DNA of 64,000 bases. Origin: a virus. The translations under genes were made by a program, and so were the position numbers. The DNA is taken from the IMG/VR virus record IMGVR_UViG_3300037246_002669, positions 30,913-94,912 of that record; one strand, written 5' to 3'. The notes under the pieces were generated by a model. That model was not told where the DNA came from, did no database searches, and worked only from the letters and a program-made list of their open reading frames with translations. Shown one piece after another: positions 34,510-42,897 of the stretch. Every line of letters begins with the position of its first letter. Within the stretch, counting starts at the first letter, position 1.

Positions 34510-36843
34510 TTACTCGCCAAAAAAGGTCACATCTAATTTGGGGATACACACTTCAATACCGGCAGTACCATCTCCTTTACACCAGATCTCTATGGTATCA
34601 TTTTCACTAATCTCGGCTAAAGCTGTGATAGAGATATTACTCATCTTTGATTGTACAGAGAATGTATGAAGTGTTGTCTCGTGAGGTATCACAGAACCAT
34701 TAATAGCAAGACCATAAGTAATAGAACAGGCCTTGTTAACTTCTAAATCAGATACCCCATTAACGAGGAATATAGCTGCCCCTGCTGTCTTGGTTAATGT
34801 GCCTCCCGATACAGTGAAGCCTTGCAATAAATTACCTACCATGCTGTGAATCTTTGTCCAGGTTACGCCGTCATCGTTAAGAACTAATGCAGGTATAGTT
34901 GAAGTTAGGTGAAATTCTGCCAACTGTCTGCCAACTGTCTCAACTCCATTATTGGTGACTGATATAGATTTAGTGCCATCAGGGGATGTTAATTTTGTCT
35001 CACTTGTGTCTACGTTTATCCTATTACGAGTTTCATCATCATAACTCATCCTATCACCTGCAACTCCAAAAATATCTGTCCCATTTGTAGATACAAGTAG
35101 ATTCCCAGTGACTGAAATACCTCCTGCAGCAAGTAGATTCCCAGTGACTGCAGTGTCTCCGTCCTCTTGGACGGTTAAACTGCCCGAAGGATTTGACAAC
35201 ATAGTATTGCCTGCCCTCCGGTTAATAAATCCTATGTTATCGTTACCACTGGACCCACTCCCCAAGTACCAGAGTTGCCGGTTACCATTATTGGAGTTAT
35301 GGCCTGTAATCACAGCATTGGAATTGATAGCAGTGTCGGAATTTCTGACATGTATGATACCGGACTGAAATCCGCCTATGTTGCCTGCAGGACTACCCAC
35401 AAACTCGGCAATAGCTACCGGGGCACTTGTGCCAATTCCGACCTTACCGCCACTTTTAATTATCATCCGTTCGCCTGCAGCAGTGGTAAACCTGATAGTG
35501 TCGTCATCAGTGGTGGCTTCCACTTTGATGTGAGTATCTCCGTCACCGTCAATAACTAATGATTCATCAATTTCAGGGGCGAAGTAGTCATAATCAGTTC
35601 CAGTTACTGTGGTAGAGAAATCCTGTTTAACTGTAACCGTACTTCCCACAAGGGCGGTTTCACCTCCTACAAGTTCACTTTCTGTTCCACCGGCAATAAT
35701 TCTGTAAACATCGCCAACTGTACCGGAAGTAAGGTCATTGAAGTCCTCTACTGTAATACCTCCCTTATAGACCATTACATCCGGATTTGGGTAATCATCC
35801 AGTCTATCCCACAACTCAAGGTTTGAGGCAAAATCAGTTGACTGGACTCCGGTAGTATTGCACTTGTAGATGGTATGTTCTTCGTAGATCCAGTCTCCTT
35901 CAGTAAAACTTCCGGCCTGTTTCCTGTACATATTAAGCCATGACGGAATGGCTACAACATCGTGTACCTGCAACTGAATCTGAGAAAATTTTATGTAAGG
36001 TTTGAAATCCACTCCGGTACCTTGACCACGAAGGGTAACTGAGTTACTAAAAGTCCAAACACTCGGAAAGACTACTCCGGCAGCAACTGCAAACAACTCG
36101 TCCAATTCAACTAAATTATCCCCTTGAACACACACTAAGCCATCAGTAGCACAGTGAAATGCATCAGTGTTTTCATAAACGAGATCTCCGACATCGTTGA
36201 ACACTTGAAATCTTGCTTTAGTGCCTTCCGGTGGAGAGGACTGGATGTCAAATGTTAAACTTTCTATCCCCCTGTTGTCAGTAGTGATGGGGAAATCGAA
36301 CTCGAAAACTGTATTGGTTTTTTCATCAACATCATCGTAATAAATGAGATCCGTGAAACTACTTTCAGGATTCGGATGAACTGCTTGAGTGGCACCACTG
36401 GAAAGCAGGAATAATCTGCCTGAAGTATTGCCCACAGTTACCCCATCAGGATCTGTATTGGCCGGATACATCATGGTCCGTACATTCCCACTGTTATTTC
36501 TGTAGGCGTACTTGCCGTCCCGAGTCATAAGCATGAAAGAACCAGCAACAGCCACATTGCCATTACCTCCCATTGTGCCCTTCAACTCCCATGCACCTGT
36601 CTCATATCTGGAACTGCCCAACTGATCTTCACCGAAAATATGGAAGTACCAATCTCCGTGTTGTGGATTATCAGGATCACCTTTTATCGGCAGTACTCCG
36701 GTTGTTTGGTCAAGATTCAGGTCGTTTTTAATGGCCTCAATCAACGTGATACTTGTAGCAACTCCTGATAACGACAGCACAAGAGCAACTGCCATTGCAA
36801 CTCTGACTACACATTTTCTCCAGTTCAGGACAATCTTCTTCAT
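34510..36843 (-). CDS. Tail fibre / receptor-binding protein with signal-peptide-like N-terminus
   Basis: 777 residues. It starts with a Sec-like signal or anchor (MKKIVLNWRKCVVRVAMAVA, then LVLSLSGVATS), unusual for a virion protein. Beta domains and a lectin-like region follow. GGKVGIGTSAP near 470 is a motif frequent in fibres. Repeated units (DTAVTGNLLAAGGISVTGNLL) lead to a C1q/jelly-roll-like C-terminus (about 660-777: FTVSGGTLTKTAGAAIFLVNG, FSVQSKMSNISITALAEISENDTIEIWCKG). The start overlaps the 50-residue gene stop (ATGA). It is probably the host-binding fibre, possibly exported before assembly. Confidence 0.75.
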   Translation of the reverse strand: MKKIVLNWRKCVVRVAMAVALVLSLSGVATSITLIEAIKNDLNLDQTTGVLPIKGDPDNPQHGDWYFHIFGEDQLGSSRYETGAWELKGTMGGNGNVAVAGSFMLMTRDGKYAYRNNSGNVRTMMYPANTDPDGVTVGNTSGRLFLLSSGATQAVHPNPESSFTDLIYYDDVDEKTNTVFEFDFPITTDNRGIESLTFDIQSSPPEGTKARFQVFNDVGDLVYENTDAFHCATDGLVCVQGDNLVELDELFAVAAGVVFPSVWTFSNSVTLRGQGTGVDFKPYIKFSQIQLQVHDVVAIPSWLNMYRKQAGSFTEGDWIYEEHTIYKCNTTGVQSTDFASNLELWDRLDDYPNPDVMVYKGGITVEDFNDLTSGTVGDVYRIIAGGTESELVGGETALVGSTVTVKQDFSTTVTGTDYDYFAPEIDESLVIDGDGDTHIKVEATTDDDTIRFTTAAGERMIIKSGGKVGIGTSAPVAIAEFVGSPAGNIGGFQSGIIHVRNSDTAINSNAVITGHNSNNGNRQLWYLGSGSSGNDNIGFINRRAGNTMLSNPSGSLTVQEDGDTAVTGNLLAAGGISVTGNLLVSTNGTDIFGVAGDRMSYDDETRNRINVDTSETKLTSPDGTKSISVTNNGVETVGRQLAEFHLTSTIPALVLNDDGVTWTKIHSMVGNLLQGFTVSGGTLTKTAGAAIFLVNGVSDLEVNKACSITYGLAINGSVIPHETTLHTFSVQSKMSNISITALAEISENDTIEIWCKGDGTAGIEVCIPKLDVTFFGE

Positions 36844-36992
36844 CGTTTCGGTACCTCCGTTGTTACTGGTTCCCCATTTTCATCAACTATGGGAGTATTG
36901 TTTTGATCGACTATCTGCACTGTTCGCAGATCGCCGGACGGTTCTTCTCCGCATCCAATTCCAATGGCTATTCCAAGGCCACCTCCTATCAT
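36840..36992 (-). CDS. 50-residue Gly-rich protein coupled to the fibre gene
   Basis: MIGGGLGIAIGIGCGEEPSG then DLRTVQIVDQNNTPIVDENG and EPVTTEVPKR. AAAGGAGGAATAA precedes the ATG, and its TGA overlaps the fibre ATG, so the two are co-translated. The hydrophobic glycine zipper N-terminus could insert in a membrane; no proper lipobox is present. Confidence 0.65.
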   Translation of the reverse strand: MIGGGLGIAIGIGCGEEPSGDLRTVQIVDQNNTPIVDENGEPVTTEVPKR

Positions 36993-37386
36993 TTATTCCT
37001 CCTTTCTGGTACTCACTACTGCCTACAATTTCACGAACTTTCTACAAATCATCTTCATTTTATTTTCCCTGAATTATAATAAAAATAACAAGACTATACC
37101 AACTTTGCAAGTAGTTCACATAATAAATGTTAAAAATAGTTGGATATATAATGATTTAACTTACTTGGGAGGGAGAGAGGAGTTATATAGGAAAATGTTC
37201 CTTTTCCACTCAATTTATTTGCAATTTATTGCAAATTATCGTGGGATTTTATACTGTGGCGGGGACTGGTGGGAAGGGGTACAATTTAGGGAATAATGGA
37301 CCGGAAGGAGATTTGTGCCAACCAACTCCCGGCCCATTAGCGGGGTGAAACCTACTGGGGGCATTTACCCCATTGAAAAGGCAGAA
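36993..37386. other. AT-rich intergenic leader between accessory and virion modules
   Basis: No gene. It contains palindrome copy 8 and, on the minus strand, an AT-rich stretch with TTGGTA-18-TATAAT (about 37088-37059), a candidate promoter for the fibre and capsid block. A GGGG-TAAATG-CCCC hairpin at 37361-37374 has no T-run. Confidence 0.5.
37217..37236. repeat. Dispersed TTGCAA palindrome, copy 8
   Basis: Perfect copy in the leader of the virion module, about 225 bases upstream of the first gene and upstream of the candidate promoter. Confidence 0.9.
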
Positions 37387-37902
37387 TTACTCCAGTTTGA
37401 GAGTGACCTTACCATACCTTTCGACATCTGTCGATATAAAGTCAGACAAAGCATCCTCTCCCAGTATTTTCTTGGCTTCGGTCAATTTCACTTTGGTCAG
37501 TTCATCGAATAAGTGAAACTTGCCTTCGTCCCGGAGGATCTGGGCAAACTCTCTTGTGGTCCCTATTTTGGTTTCAGTTGTGGGGGTGATAATCACTGTC
37601 GCACAGTGCCCGCCAGGAAGTGTTGACCGGGTAGTGACCCATTCGTCTTCCCGTGCCTTCTCCACCATCAATTCCTTGAACCTCTTCAACTCTTTGCCCG
37701 CAGCCTTGACTGAAGCAGTCATTTCGGCATAAGTTACTATCAATTTCTTTACTTCAGCCTCGGACAAAGACTCCTGCGCTTCTTCTACATCCATTTCCAT
37801 GAATCGGGAACGAAGTTCCTTAACAGACTCCTTTGCCTTCATGGAAGTTTGCTGTGTGCCCTTTTTGAGTTGCAGCCTTCCTGCCTTCCTTATTCCTGCC
37901 AT
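37387..37902 (-). CDS. Coiled-coil protein at the end of the ligase/PolX operon
   Basis: 171 residues (MAGIRKAGRLQLKKG). Residues 25-95 are a charged coiled coil (MKAKESVKELRSRFMEMDVE, VKAAGKELKRFKELMVEKA). A beta/alpha C-terminus follows (HCATVIITPTTETKIG). GGAAGGAG supports the ATG at 37902. Unknown; possibly a DNA-repair accessory, inferred from neighbours. Confidence 0.65.
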   Translation of the reverse strand: MAGIRKAGRLQLKKGTQQTSMKAKESVKELRSRFMEMDVEEAQESLSEAEVKKLIVTYAEMTASVKAAGKELKRFKELMVEKAREDEWVTTRSTLPGGHCATVIITPTTETKIGTTREFAQILRDEGKFHLFDELTKVKLTEAKKILGEDALSDFISTDVERYGKVTLKLE

Positions 37903-37903
37903 A

Positions 37904-38473
37904 TCACAATCTCCTTCCAGTGTCCGCACATATCAATCGGTTTGTAGAAACCGGACTGAATGAGCGATCCTTGGGTTCAAGATACCTAACTCCGAGAGCA
38001 CTGAAAATCAACTCTTCAGACTTCCCGGCAATCAGAGTGATGCCATGGTGCAGACCTTTTTGGCCCAACCGCATAGAGAGCTTTTTTGCGCGGGCGTGTA
38101 GGCACTTGTTAAATAGAACTGAACCAGTCATAAGCAACTGCATTGCTCCCACTGTATCAGCAGGTGATGCAAAAACATTAATCATGTAGTCGTTTAATTT
38201 GGCGAAAGTGCGATTGCCTTCTGATCCCATTCGGGTGATGTCGAACTTTTTGCCGTACAATCCGCATAAACAATCCATGGAGTCCGCAGGACCACTACCT
38301 TCAATTACGATCACTATGCCGGTTACCTGCGCAACTCCCCTGCGCAGCCCTCCGCAAATAATGGCGTTATGTTTTTTCATACGCTCAGTTGCCACCATAT
38401 CTTTTGCAAGGGACAGCAACTCTGAACTTGGATGATACACCTTCCGTTCATTTATAAGAACTTTCTTTCCCAT
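37904..38473 (-). CDS. DNA polymerase X-family palm-thumb homologue lacking catalytic aspartates
   Basis: 189 residues. CGGLRRG aligns with GSFRRG of Pol beta, and MTGSVLFNKCLHARAKKLSM followed by VRYLEPKDRSF aligns with [20 protein letters not shown] and WKYREPKDRS. The DMD/DID metal site after GGLRRG is GIV here, and the third Asp (before the MTGS strand) appears to be Asn or Met. All three metal-binding Asp are therefore missing, as are the 8-kDa domain and HhH motifs. Probably a non-catalytic DNA or nucleotide-binding protein. GAGGAGG precedes the ATG. Confidence 0.7.
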   Translation of the reverse strand: MGKKVLINERKVYHPSSELLSLAKDMVATERMKKHNAIICGGLRRGVAQVTGIVIVIEGSGPADSMDCLCGLYGKKFDITRMGSEGNRTFAKLNDYMINVFASPADTVGAMQLLMTGSVLFNKCLHARAKKLSMRLGQKGLHHGITLIAGKSEELIFSALGVRYLEPKDRSFSPVSTNRLICADTGRRL

Positions 38474-38475
38474 TA

Positions 38476-38880
38476 TCACCTCCTCTTTTTCTTGCCATCT
38501 CTCAGTGGGGTATGCGCTACCGCGTACTTACGGGCCGTGATACCTTCCAGATCCACATGACCATTTGCACATATCCACTCCTCGTGGACTCTACGTTGTT
38601 CCGTTCCACATTCCGGGCATACCATGGAGCCCATGGCGGCATTCTCGTAAGTCTCCTCCGGTATCGGCAAGTCAACAAACAACATAGCGGTATCAGCAAC
38701 TTTATGCAATGCCTTATAGATATTCTCCCGGTATAGATTACGGATGCAGACAGGACATGGTTCAGTTTCCAGTTCTTTACTTGCAGGATCGTACTTTACC
38801 ATGCCCGAAGCCACCAACTCTCCATCTTCGCTGACAAGACTCCCAAGTATGTTCCCGCACATCATGCATTTTATTTTCAT
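38476..38880 (-). CDS. Zinc-ribbon protein, unknown
   Basis: 134 residues with CMMC (5-8), CPVC (about 42), CPEC (about 88) and WICANGH (about 102), enough for two zinc sites. The C-terminus is very basic (RDGKKKRR), suggesting nucleic-acid binding. It lies 2 bases upstream of the PolX-like gene. Confidence 0.7.
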   Translation of the reverse strand: MKIKCMMCGNILGSLVSEDGELVASGMVKYDPASKELETEPCPVCIRNLYRENIYKALHKVADTAMLFVDLPIPEETYENAAMGSMVCPECGTEQRRVHEEWICANGHVDLEGITARKYAVAHTPLRDGKKKRR

Positions 38881-38885
38881 AGTAA

Positions 38886-40070
38886 CTATGACTCCATGTT
38901 TTGAAACGATGTTAACACCAGATCTCGAAGGGTTCCCACTCCTTCCCCCAGCGCAGTATGTGCCCTACTTCTCTGCACTCCTACTATCCCCGCCCAGTAA
39001 TACAATTCCCAATCCTCTCCAATCCTTATGACGTGTTCACTCAATTGAGAAACTGTCTGGATAGTAGGACTTATAACTACATTGGTAATTTGTAAAGAAG
39101 TCATGCAATATCGCCAAATTTCAGGTGCGCTATTCACGGCAAAAGGCGGTACCATGTCACCCGTAATTGCAGAGGAGAAAATCCGTAATTCCACTGCTGT
39201 GAATACTCGCAGGTCTACGGTTGCCATCCTCCATGCCGGGATTCGAGCATTTAGGTGCCAAAGTAGCAATGCGCGGGCCGTTGATGGGTCTTCAGCCAAT
39301 ATGGGGTCAAAGTTCATAATTAATAGAAGTTGCACTTTCTCGGCAAAGTTACGAAGAGTATTCCGGGACATCCGCACTATTAGGTCACCTTGTAAGGGAG
39401 ATGGAATAATTTCCTGTGCTGCCCGGAATGATCCGATGGACTGTATAAGCATATCCCTTGACAGTGACTGCATGGGACGACAGCGAGTAACAGTCGTGTA
39501 CGCATCATGAAGCGTATCCATATTCAACGAACTAAGTTGATTTTCCGGCATGGTGATATCAGGTGCCGTGGTGGTAACCTCTTGCACTGTAGGCGGGGCA
39601 GTGTCTCTCATAATAAAGGGATACAGCATTCTTATAACTGCCCCGGAACCGTTCCGGTAGGTTTCCATTAAATCCCTACTGGAGATGCCAAGTCGCCCAG
39701 CTATCCTTCTCGTCATAAGAGATACTGACAACTCTGTTGAGGTTGGGGGAGATGGGGGGCGACTGAAGCGGGGAGTAACTGCCTGTACATTTGCAAAAGG
39801 ATTGTCGATGAACTCGGCTGCCACGGCATCGGCGATGAAGTCATCCACTTCTAACAACTGCACTTTTTTCCTGGCCTCCTCTTTCCGTTCCTCTTCCACT
39901 CCTTCCCGGCACAATGGACATGCCCATACCGTGAACAGATCATCTAACTCTTCTATCGTAGGATCGGGAATCTCGGATGTAGGTGCCTTCCGGTCCCCGC
40001 ACAGCTCACATCTTTGGGGCACAAACTCTTTCCCCAATCGTAGAAGCTTCTTTTTCCCGTCTCGTTTCAT
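38886..40070 (-). CDS. Unknown protein with N-terminal zinc knuckle
   Basis: 394 residues. CELCGD and WACPLC form a zinc site at 21-52. A Pro-rich linker follows (FSRPPSPPTSTEL), then a long helical/beta domain (MTRRIAGRLGISSRDLMETY; FAEKVQLLLIMNFDPIL). Its ATG overlaps the ligase stop by one base (TAATG). No family recognised. Possibly a structural or replication protein unique to this phage group. Confidence 0.7.
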   Translation of the reverse strand: MKRDGKKKLLRLGKEFVPQRCELCGDRKAPTSEIPDPTIEELDDLFTVWACPLCREGVEEERKEEARKKVQLLEVDDFIADAVAAEFIDNPFANVQAVTPRFSRPPSPPTSTELSVSLMTRRIAGRLGISSRDLMETYRNGSGAVIRMLYPFIMRDTAPPTVQEVTTTAPDITMPENQLSSLNMDTLHDAYTTVTRCRPMQSLSRDMLIQSIGSFRAAQEIIPSPLQGDLIVRMSRNTLRNFAEKVQLLLIMNFDPILAEDPSTARALLLWHLNARIPAWRMATVDLRVFTAVELRIFSSAITGDMVPPFAVNSAPEIWRYCMTSLQITNVVISPTIQTVSQLSEHVIRIGEDWELYYWAGIVGVQRSRAHTALGEGVGTLRDLVLTSFQNMES

Positions 40071-41335
40071 TATTTTCTGATCCCTTCACTTCCCACTTGA
40101 TCGGAAAAAACACAATCGCGGAAAGACTTGTCCGGGCGATCTTTTCTGAATCGTGCCCACCGGAACCTGGAGCCATCCCATCCGGAAACAGTCATCTCAA
40201 CGACTTTACCTTTGTACTGGTCATAGTATCGGAATCCGTTGGCTACTTGATCGTCATTCAGGTTCTTCATCTTCCCCACCTGGACAATGTTCTTCCCGGC
40301 GTCATCCAGCATACCCACCGCGAAGGTCGCGGCAGTGCCGTCCGGGATGGCCTTTTTATCATTGACTCCTGAACCTCCGCTGGTGCCTTCGGTGACTCCA
40401 ATGATAAATGCATCCACGGTCTTGTTCGTCTTCAACTTCCACATATTGGAATGAGTGATTTGTCCGGGAATGATCGGATCTTCGTCACATTTCCAAATGC
40501 CTCCCTCCACTCCCCACTCCGCGAACAAGTCCAGGGTCGATTGCGTGTTAGGATACCTCTCCAGTACCTTTATTTTATCACCCATCACTTCTTTCCGCAA
40601 CTGTCCCACCGCGTAAATGGCAGCCTTCCTGCGGTCCCGTAGGGGATAGGTCCGGATGTCTTTTCCCATGAAAAATAAGCAATCCCATACTGCATAGCCG
40701 ACGAAGTATCCCATCTCCTGTCGCTCGATAGTGTACTTGTCATACTTCCCATTTTGTTTAAACGTCTCGGTCAATTCCCCGTCAAGGACAGTTCCCAGCA
40801 GCGCCGGGAACTTGGTCTTTGCCATGGTTGGGTTTTTGTAATTGAGGTGTCGAAACTCCCCGGCTCGCTCCACCCCTTTCAGGAAGTCCTGCCGGTTTCT
40901 CCCTACAAAAAGAGAGTCACTTCCTCGCAACTGCATGGAGGCGCGAAGGCCGTCCTCCTTTAACTCTATAACCCCCGCTCCTTCATTGAATACGTACTCG
41001 GGGGCATCCTCCAAATATGCTCCTTTTGCCCGGGGAAGTATCACATCGCACTGGTTCCGGATATCCGAAAGTTTCTTCATTTCATCAGGATTCATTTCTG
41101 CCGGGTCCAAAATTTTCCTCCTTACTTTTTCGGCTTTGCCATAAGAGTCTTTTCCCGTTTCTCCAGAGCACCCTTCAGGACAACAGGCCATCATATCGTG
41201 GTCTGTTTCACGAAGCCGCCAGTACTTACTCAAAGAGTGCCCCAGGAAAGGCACCGGAACCATATTCACTCCACAATAAATGCATGTGGGCGGTGTCCTG
41301 TTATCCCCGGCGGGGGTCCAGCAGGATTCTATCAT
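40070..41335 (-). CDS. ATP-dependent DNA ligase
   Basis: 421 residues. Nucleotidyltransferase motifs in order: I ELKEDGLRA (Lys nucleophile), III VLDGELTE, IV EGGIWK, V WKLKTNKTVDAFIIG, and a C-terminal OB domain (VVEMTVSGWDGSRFRWARFRKDRPDK). The N-terminal 60 residues add a zinc knuckle (CIYCGVNM, CCPEGC). It seals nicks in DNA during replication or repair. The start at 41335 follows AAGGAG; the operon continues to the PolX-like gene. Confidence 0.87.
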   Translation of the reverse strand: MIESCWTPAGDNRTPPTCIYCGVNMVPVPFLGHSLSKYWRLRETDHDMMACCPEGCSGETGKDSYGKAEKVRRKILDPAEMNPDEMKKLSDIRNQCDVILPRAKGAYLEDAPEYVFNEGAGVIELKEDGLRASMQLRGSDSLFVGRNRQDFLKGVERAGEFRHLNYKNPTMAKTKFPALLGTVLDGELTETFKQNGKYDKYTIERQEMGYFVGYAVWDCLFFMGKDIRTYPLRDRRKAAIYAVGQLRKEVMGDKIKVLERYPNTQSTLDLFAEWGVEGGIWKCDEDPIIPGQITHSNMWKLKTNKTVDAFIIGVTEGTSGGSGVNDKKAIPDGTAATFAVGMLDDAGKNIVQVGKMKNLNDDQVANGFRYYDQYKGKVVEMTVSGWDGSRFRWARFRKDRPDKSFRDCVFSDQVGSEGIRK

Positions 41336-41351
41336 ATTAACTAATCTCCTT

Positions 41352-41371
41352 GTTTGCAATTTATTGCAAAT
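41352..41371. repeat. Dispersed TTGCAA palindrome, copy 9
   Basis: One outer mismatch. It lies 17 bases upstream of the ligase start, next to its ribosome binding site. Confidence 0.88.
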
Positions 41372-41437
41372 TATCCCCTAAAGGATAAAGTGCCGCCCAT
41401 TAAACTTATACAATATAATCACAAAACGCAAGTAATA

Positions 41438-41683
41438 TCAAATGCGACATTTTACGGAACTTCGCCACTCGTTTTTGGGATATGGACACCCCCATCCCAC
41501 ACTCAGGGCCTCTTTGTGTGCTTCTGCAATGTCACAGACATGTTGAGCCCCATCCCACTGCAAGTTATCACAGCCCCGATACTCCCACGAACTTTGGTGT
41601 CGTTGGGGCGATAATCCGCAGGGGGATAAATGACAGCAAAAGCCGCATCGCTTGCATGGAGGGAAAGCCTTACTCTTCATCAT
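41438..41683 (-). CDS. Cys-rich YkgJ-like protein
   Basis: 81 residues with PPCKRCGFCCHLSPCGL, the CxxCGxCC signature of YkgJ-type metal-binding (zinc/iron) proteins. More cysteines follow (GCDNLQ, HVCDIAEAH, GCPYPKN). The start after GGAGTGATTG overlaps the regulator gene by 14 bases. Confidence 0.7.
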   Translation of the reverse strand: MMKSKAFPPCKRCGFCCHLSPCGLSPQRHQSSWEYRGCDNLQWDGAQHVCDIAEAHKEALSVGWGCPYPKNEWRSSVKCRI

Positions 41684-42224
41684 CAATCACTCCAGCTACA
41701 ATTACCCTCGAAATTGCGAGATATTCACGCTGCACAGTAAAAGAGCAACTTTCCAAGCAAAGCATATCAGCCAGTAAGGGGATACTTGACAGCATCAGCC
41801 AATTTTCCCGAAACTTTTCAAGAGCACCTTTCTCTATCTGCTGCACCCGGGAGACTGTTAAGTCGAGTTCAAGTGCAATCTCTGTCAATGACATTCTATA
41901 AAGAGAAGATCGCATGGCCACATCACTTTCAGCATCCCTGAAGTTGGTTTGTCTTTGTTTCTGAGCAATACTGTTGCGGGATTTGGTGCGCATCTTTTGG
42001 CACGCATCGCACCTGGATTTGGTCCACGCCTTCGGTTTCACAGAAACACTCTCCCCACAATCTTCACAAGTCATCATATAATTTCCGATTGCCTGCCAGT
42101 GTTCCCCACAAAGGACAGGGACTTCACTCCGTTCATTTTTAACCATGACACATTCGCATCGATACTGCACTCCGGTTAGTTTGTCGGCAATTTTGGTCGA
42201 ATCAATAAAATCATAGTCTGCCAC
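41670..42224 (-). CDS. Regulator with zinc ribbon and sigma-70 region 4-like HTH
   Basis: 184 residues, GTG start after GGGAGG. It begins MADYDFID. Zinc-type cysteines follow (CECVMV, CGEH, CEDCGE, CDACQK). Residues about 112-142 (MSLTEIALELDLTVSRVQQIEKGALEKFRENW) are a clear sigma region 4-type helix-turn-helix. Regions 2 and 3 are missing, so it is likely a -35-binding activator or anti-host transcription factor. It could act on the repeated TTGACA promoters (inference). Confidence 0.75.
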   Translation of the reverse strand: MADYDFIDSTKIADKLTGVQYRCECVMVKNERSEVPVLCGEHWQAIGNYMMTCEDCGESVSVKPKAWTKSRCDACQKMRTKSRNSIAQKQRQTNFRDAESDVAMRSSLYRMSLTEIALELDLTVSRVQQIEKGALEKFRENWLMLSSIPLLADMLCLESCSFTVQREYLAISRVIVAGVIDDEE

Positions 42225-42247
42225 TGTCCACCTCCCAATGATAAGGT

Positions 42248-42820
42248 TTACCGTTTACCCTGCAATAACAACTCTATCCGAAAAAATGGATCATTCTTTT
42301 TCAGCCATTGAAAAGCAGATGAAGTTGTGTTGCAATTTGGAAAATCGCATTTCTTTTCTGCCTGCCACCGGGCGATAACAGCATCAGTTAAACTGGAAAA
42401 TAACCCAAGATGTATTTGACTCCTATCCACCGTGATTTGTGATTGCCATTTTTGACGAGTCCTGCGCCAACAGACTCCAGTTACCCCGGATGAATTATTG
42501 GAGTGTACGCCCCTGTTCCTATTTTGACACTGGTAGGTCGCTTCTCGCAAATTGGAGATCCAGTTGTGATGTCGAATTCTGTCTTTATGATCAATTGTAT
42601 TTTCGGGGAAACATCCATAATACATCAACCATGCGATGCGGTGCGCGAGATACGTCTTATTATTTATGCGAAGGTAGATATATCCATTATAAAGAGAACC
42701 CGCTTCATCCCCGGCGCGGATCGGTCCCCAGCTTGTTCTGTGGGTAAAAATCCCAGTTCGGGGATCATAATTCAATTTCCGAGGGGCTTCTTGATCGATA
42801 AAATCGTAGTCATCTGCCAC
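42248..42820 (-). CDS. HNH-AP2 homing endonuclease, paralogue 1, with captured leader
   Basis: 190 residues. HRIAWLMYYG, IDHKDRIRHHNWISNLREAT (HNH core) and an AP2-like DNA-binding segment (SGVTGVCWRRTRQKWQSQI). Unlike its two paralogues it begins MADDYDFIDQ, matching the start of the regulator gene downstream, including the ribosome binding site and the GTG start. So it has taken its neighbour's 5' end. Free-standing homing endonucleases nick intron-like or neighbouring loci and spread themselves. Confidence 0.88.
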   Translation of the reverse strand: MADDYDFIDQEAPRKLNYDPRTGIFTHRTSWGPIRAGDEAGSLYNGYIYLRINNKTYLAHRIAWLMYYGCFPENTIDHKDRIRHHNWISNLREATYQCQNRNRGVHSNNSSGVTGVCWRRTRQKWQSQITVDRSQIHLGLFSSLTDAVIARWQAEKKCDFPNCNTTSSAFQWLKKNDPFFRIELLLQGKR

Positions 42821-42856
42821 TGTCCATCCTCCCCAATGTTAGGATTTTATAAAAGC

Positions 42857-42888
42857 AAAAAAGGAGGGATTTTATCCCCCCCTCCCTC
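42857..42888 (-). terminator. Terminator after the GHKL gene
   Basis: GGGAGGG...CCCTCC stem with AT-rich loop, followed by TTTTTT on the minus strand. Confidence 0.65.
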
Positions 42889-42897
42889 GTATGGAAT

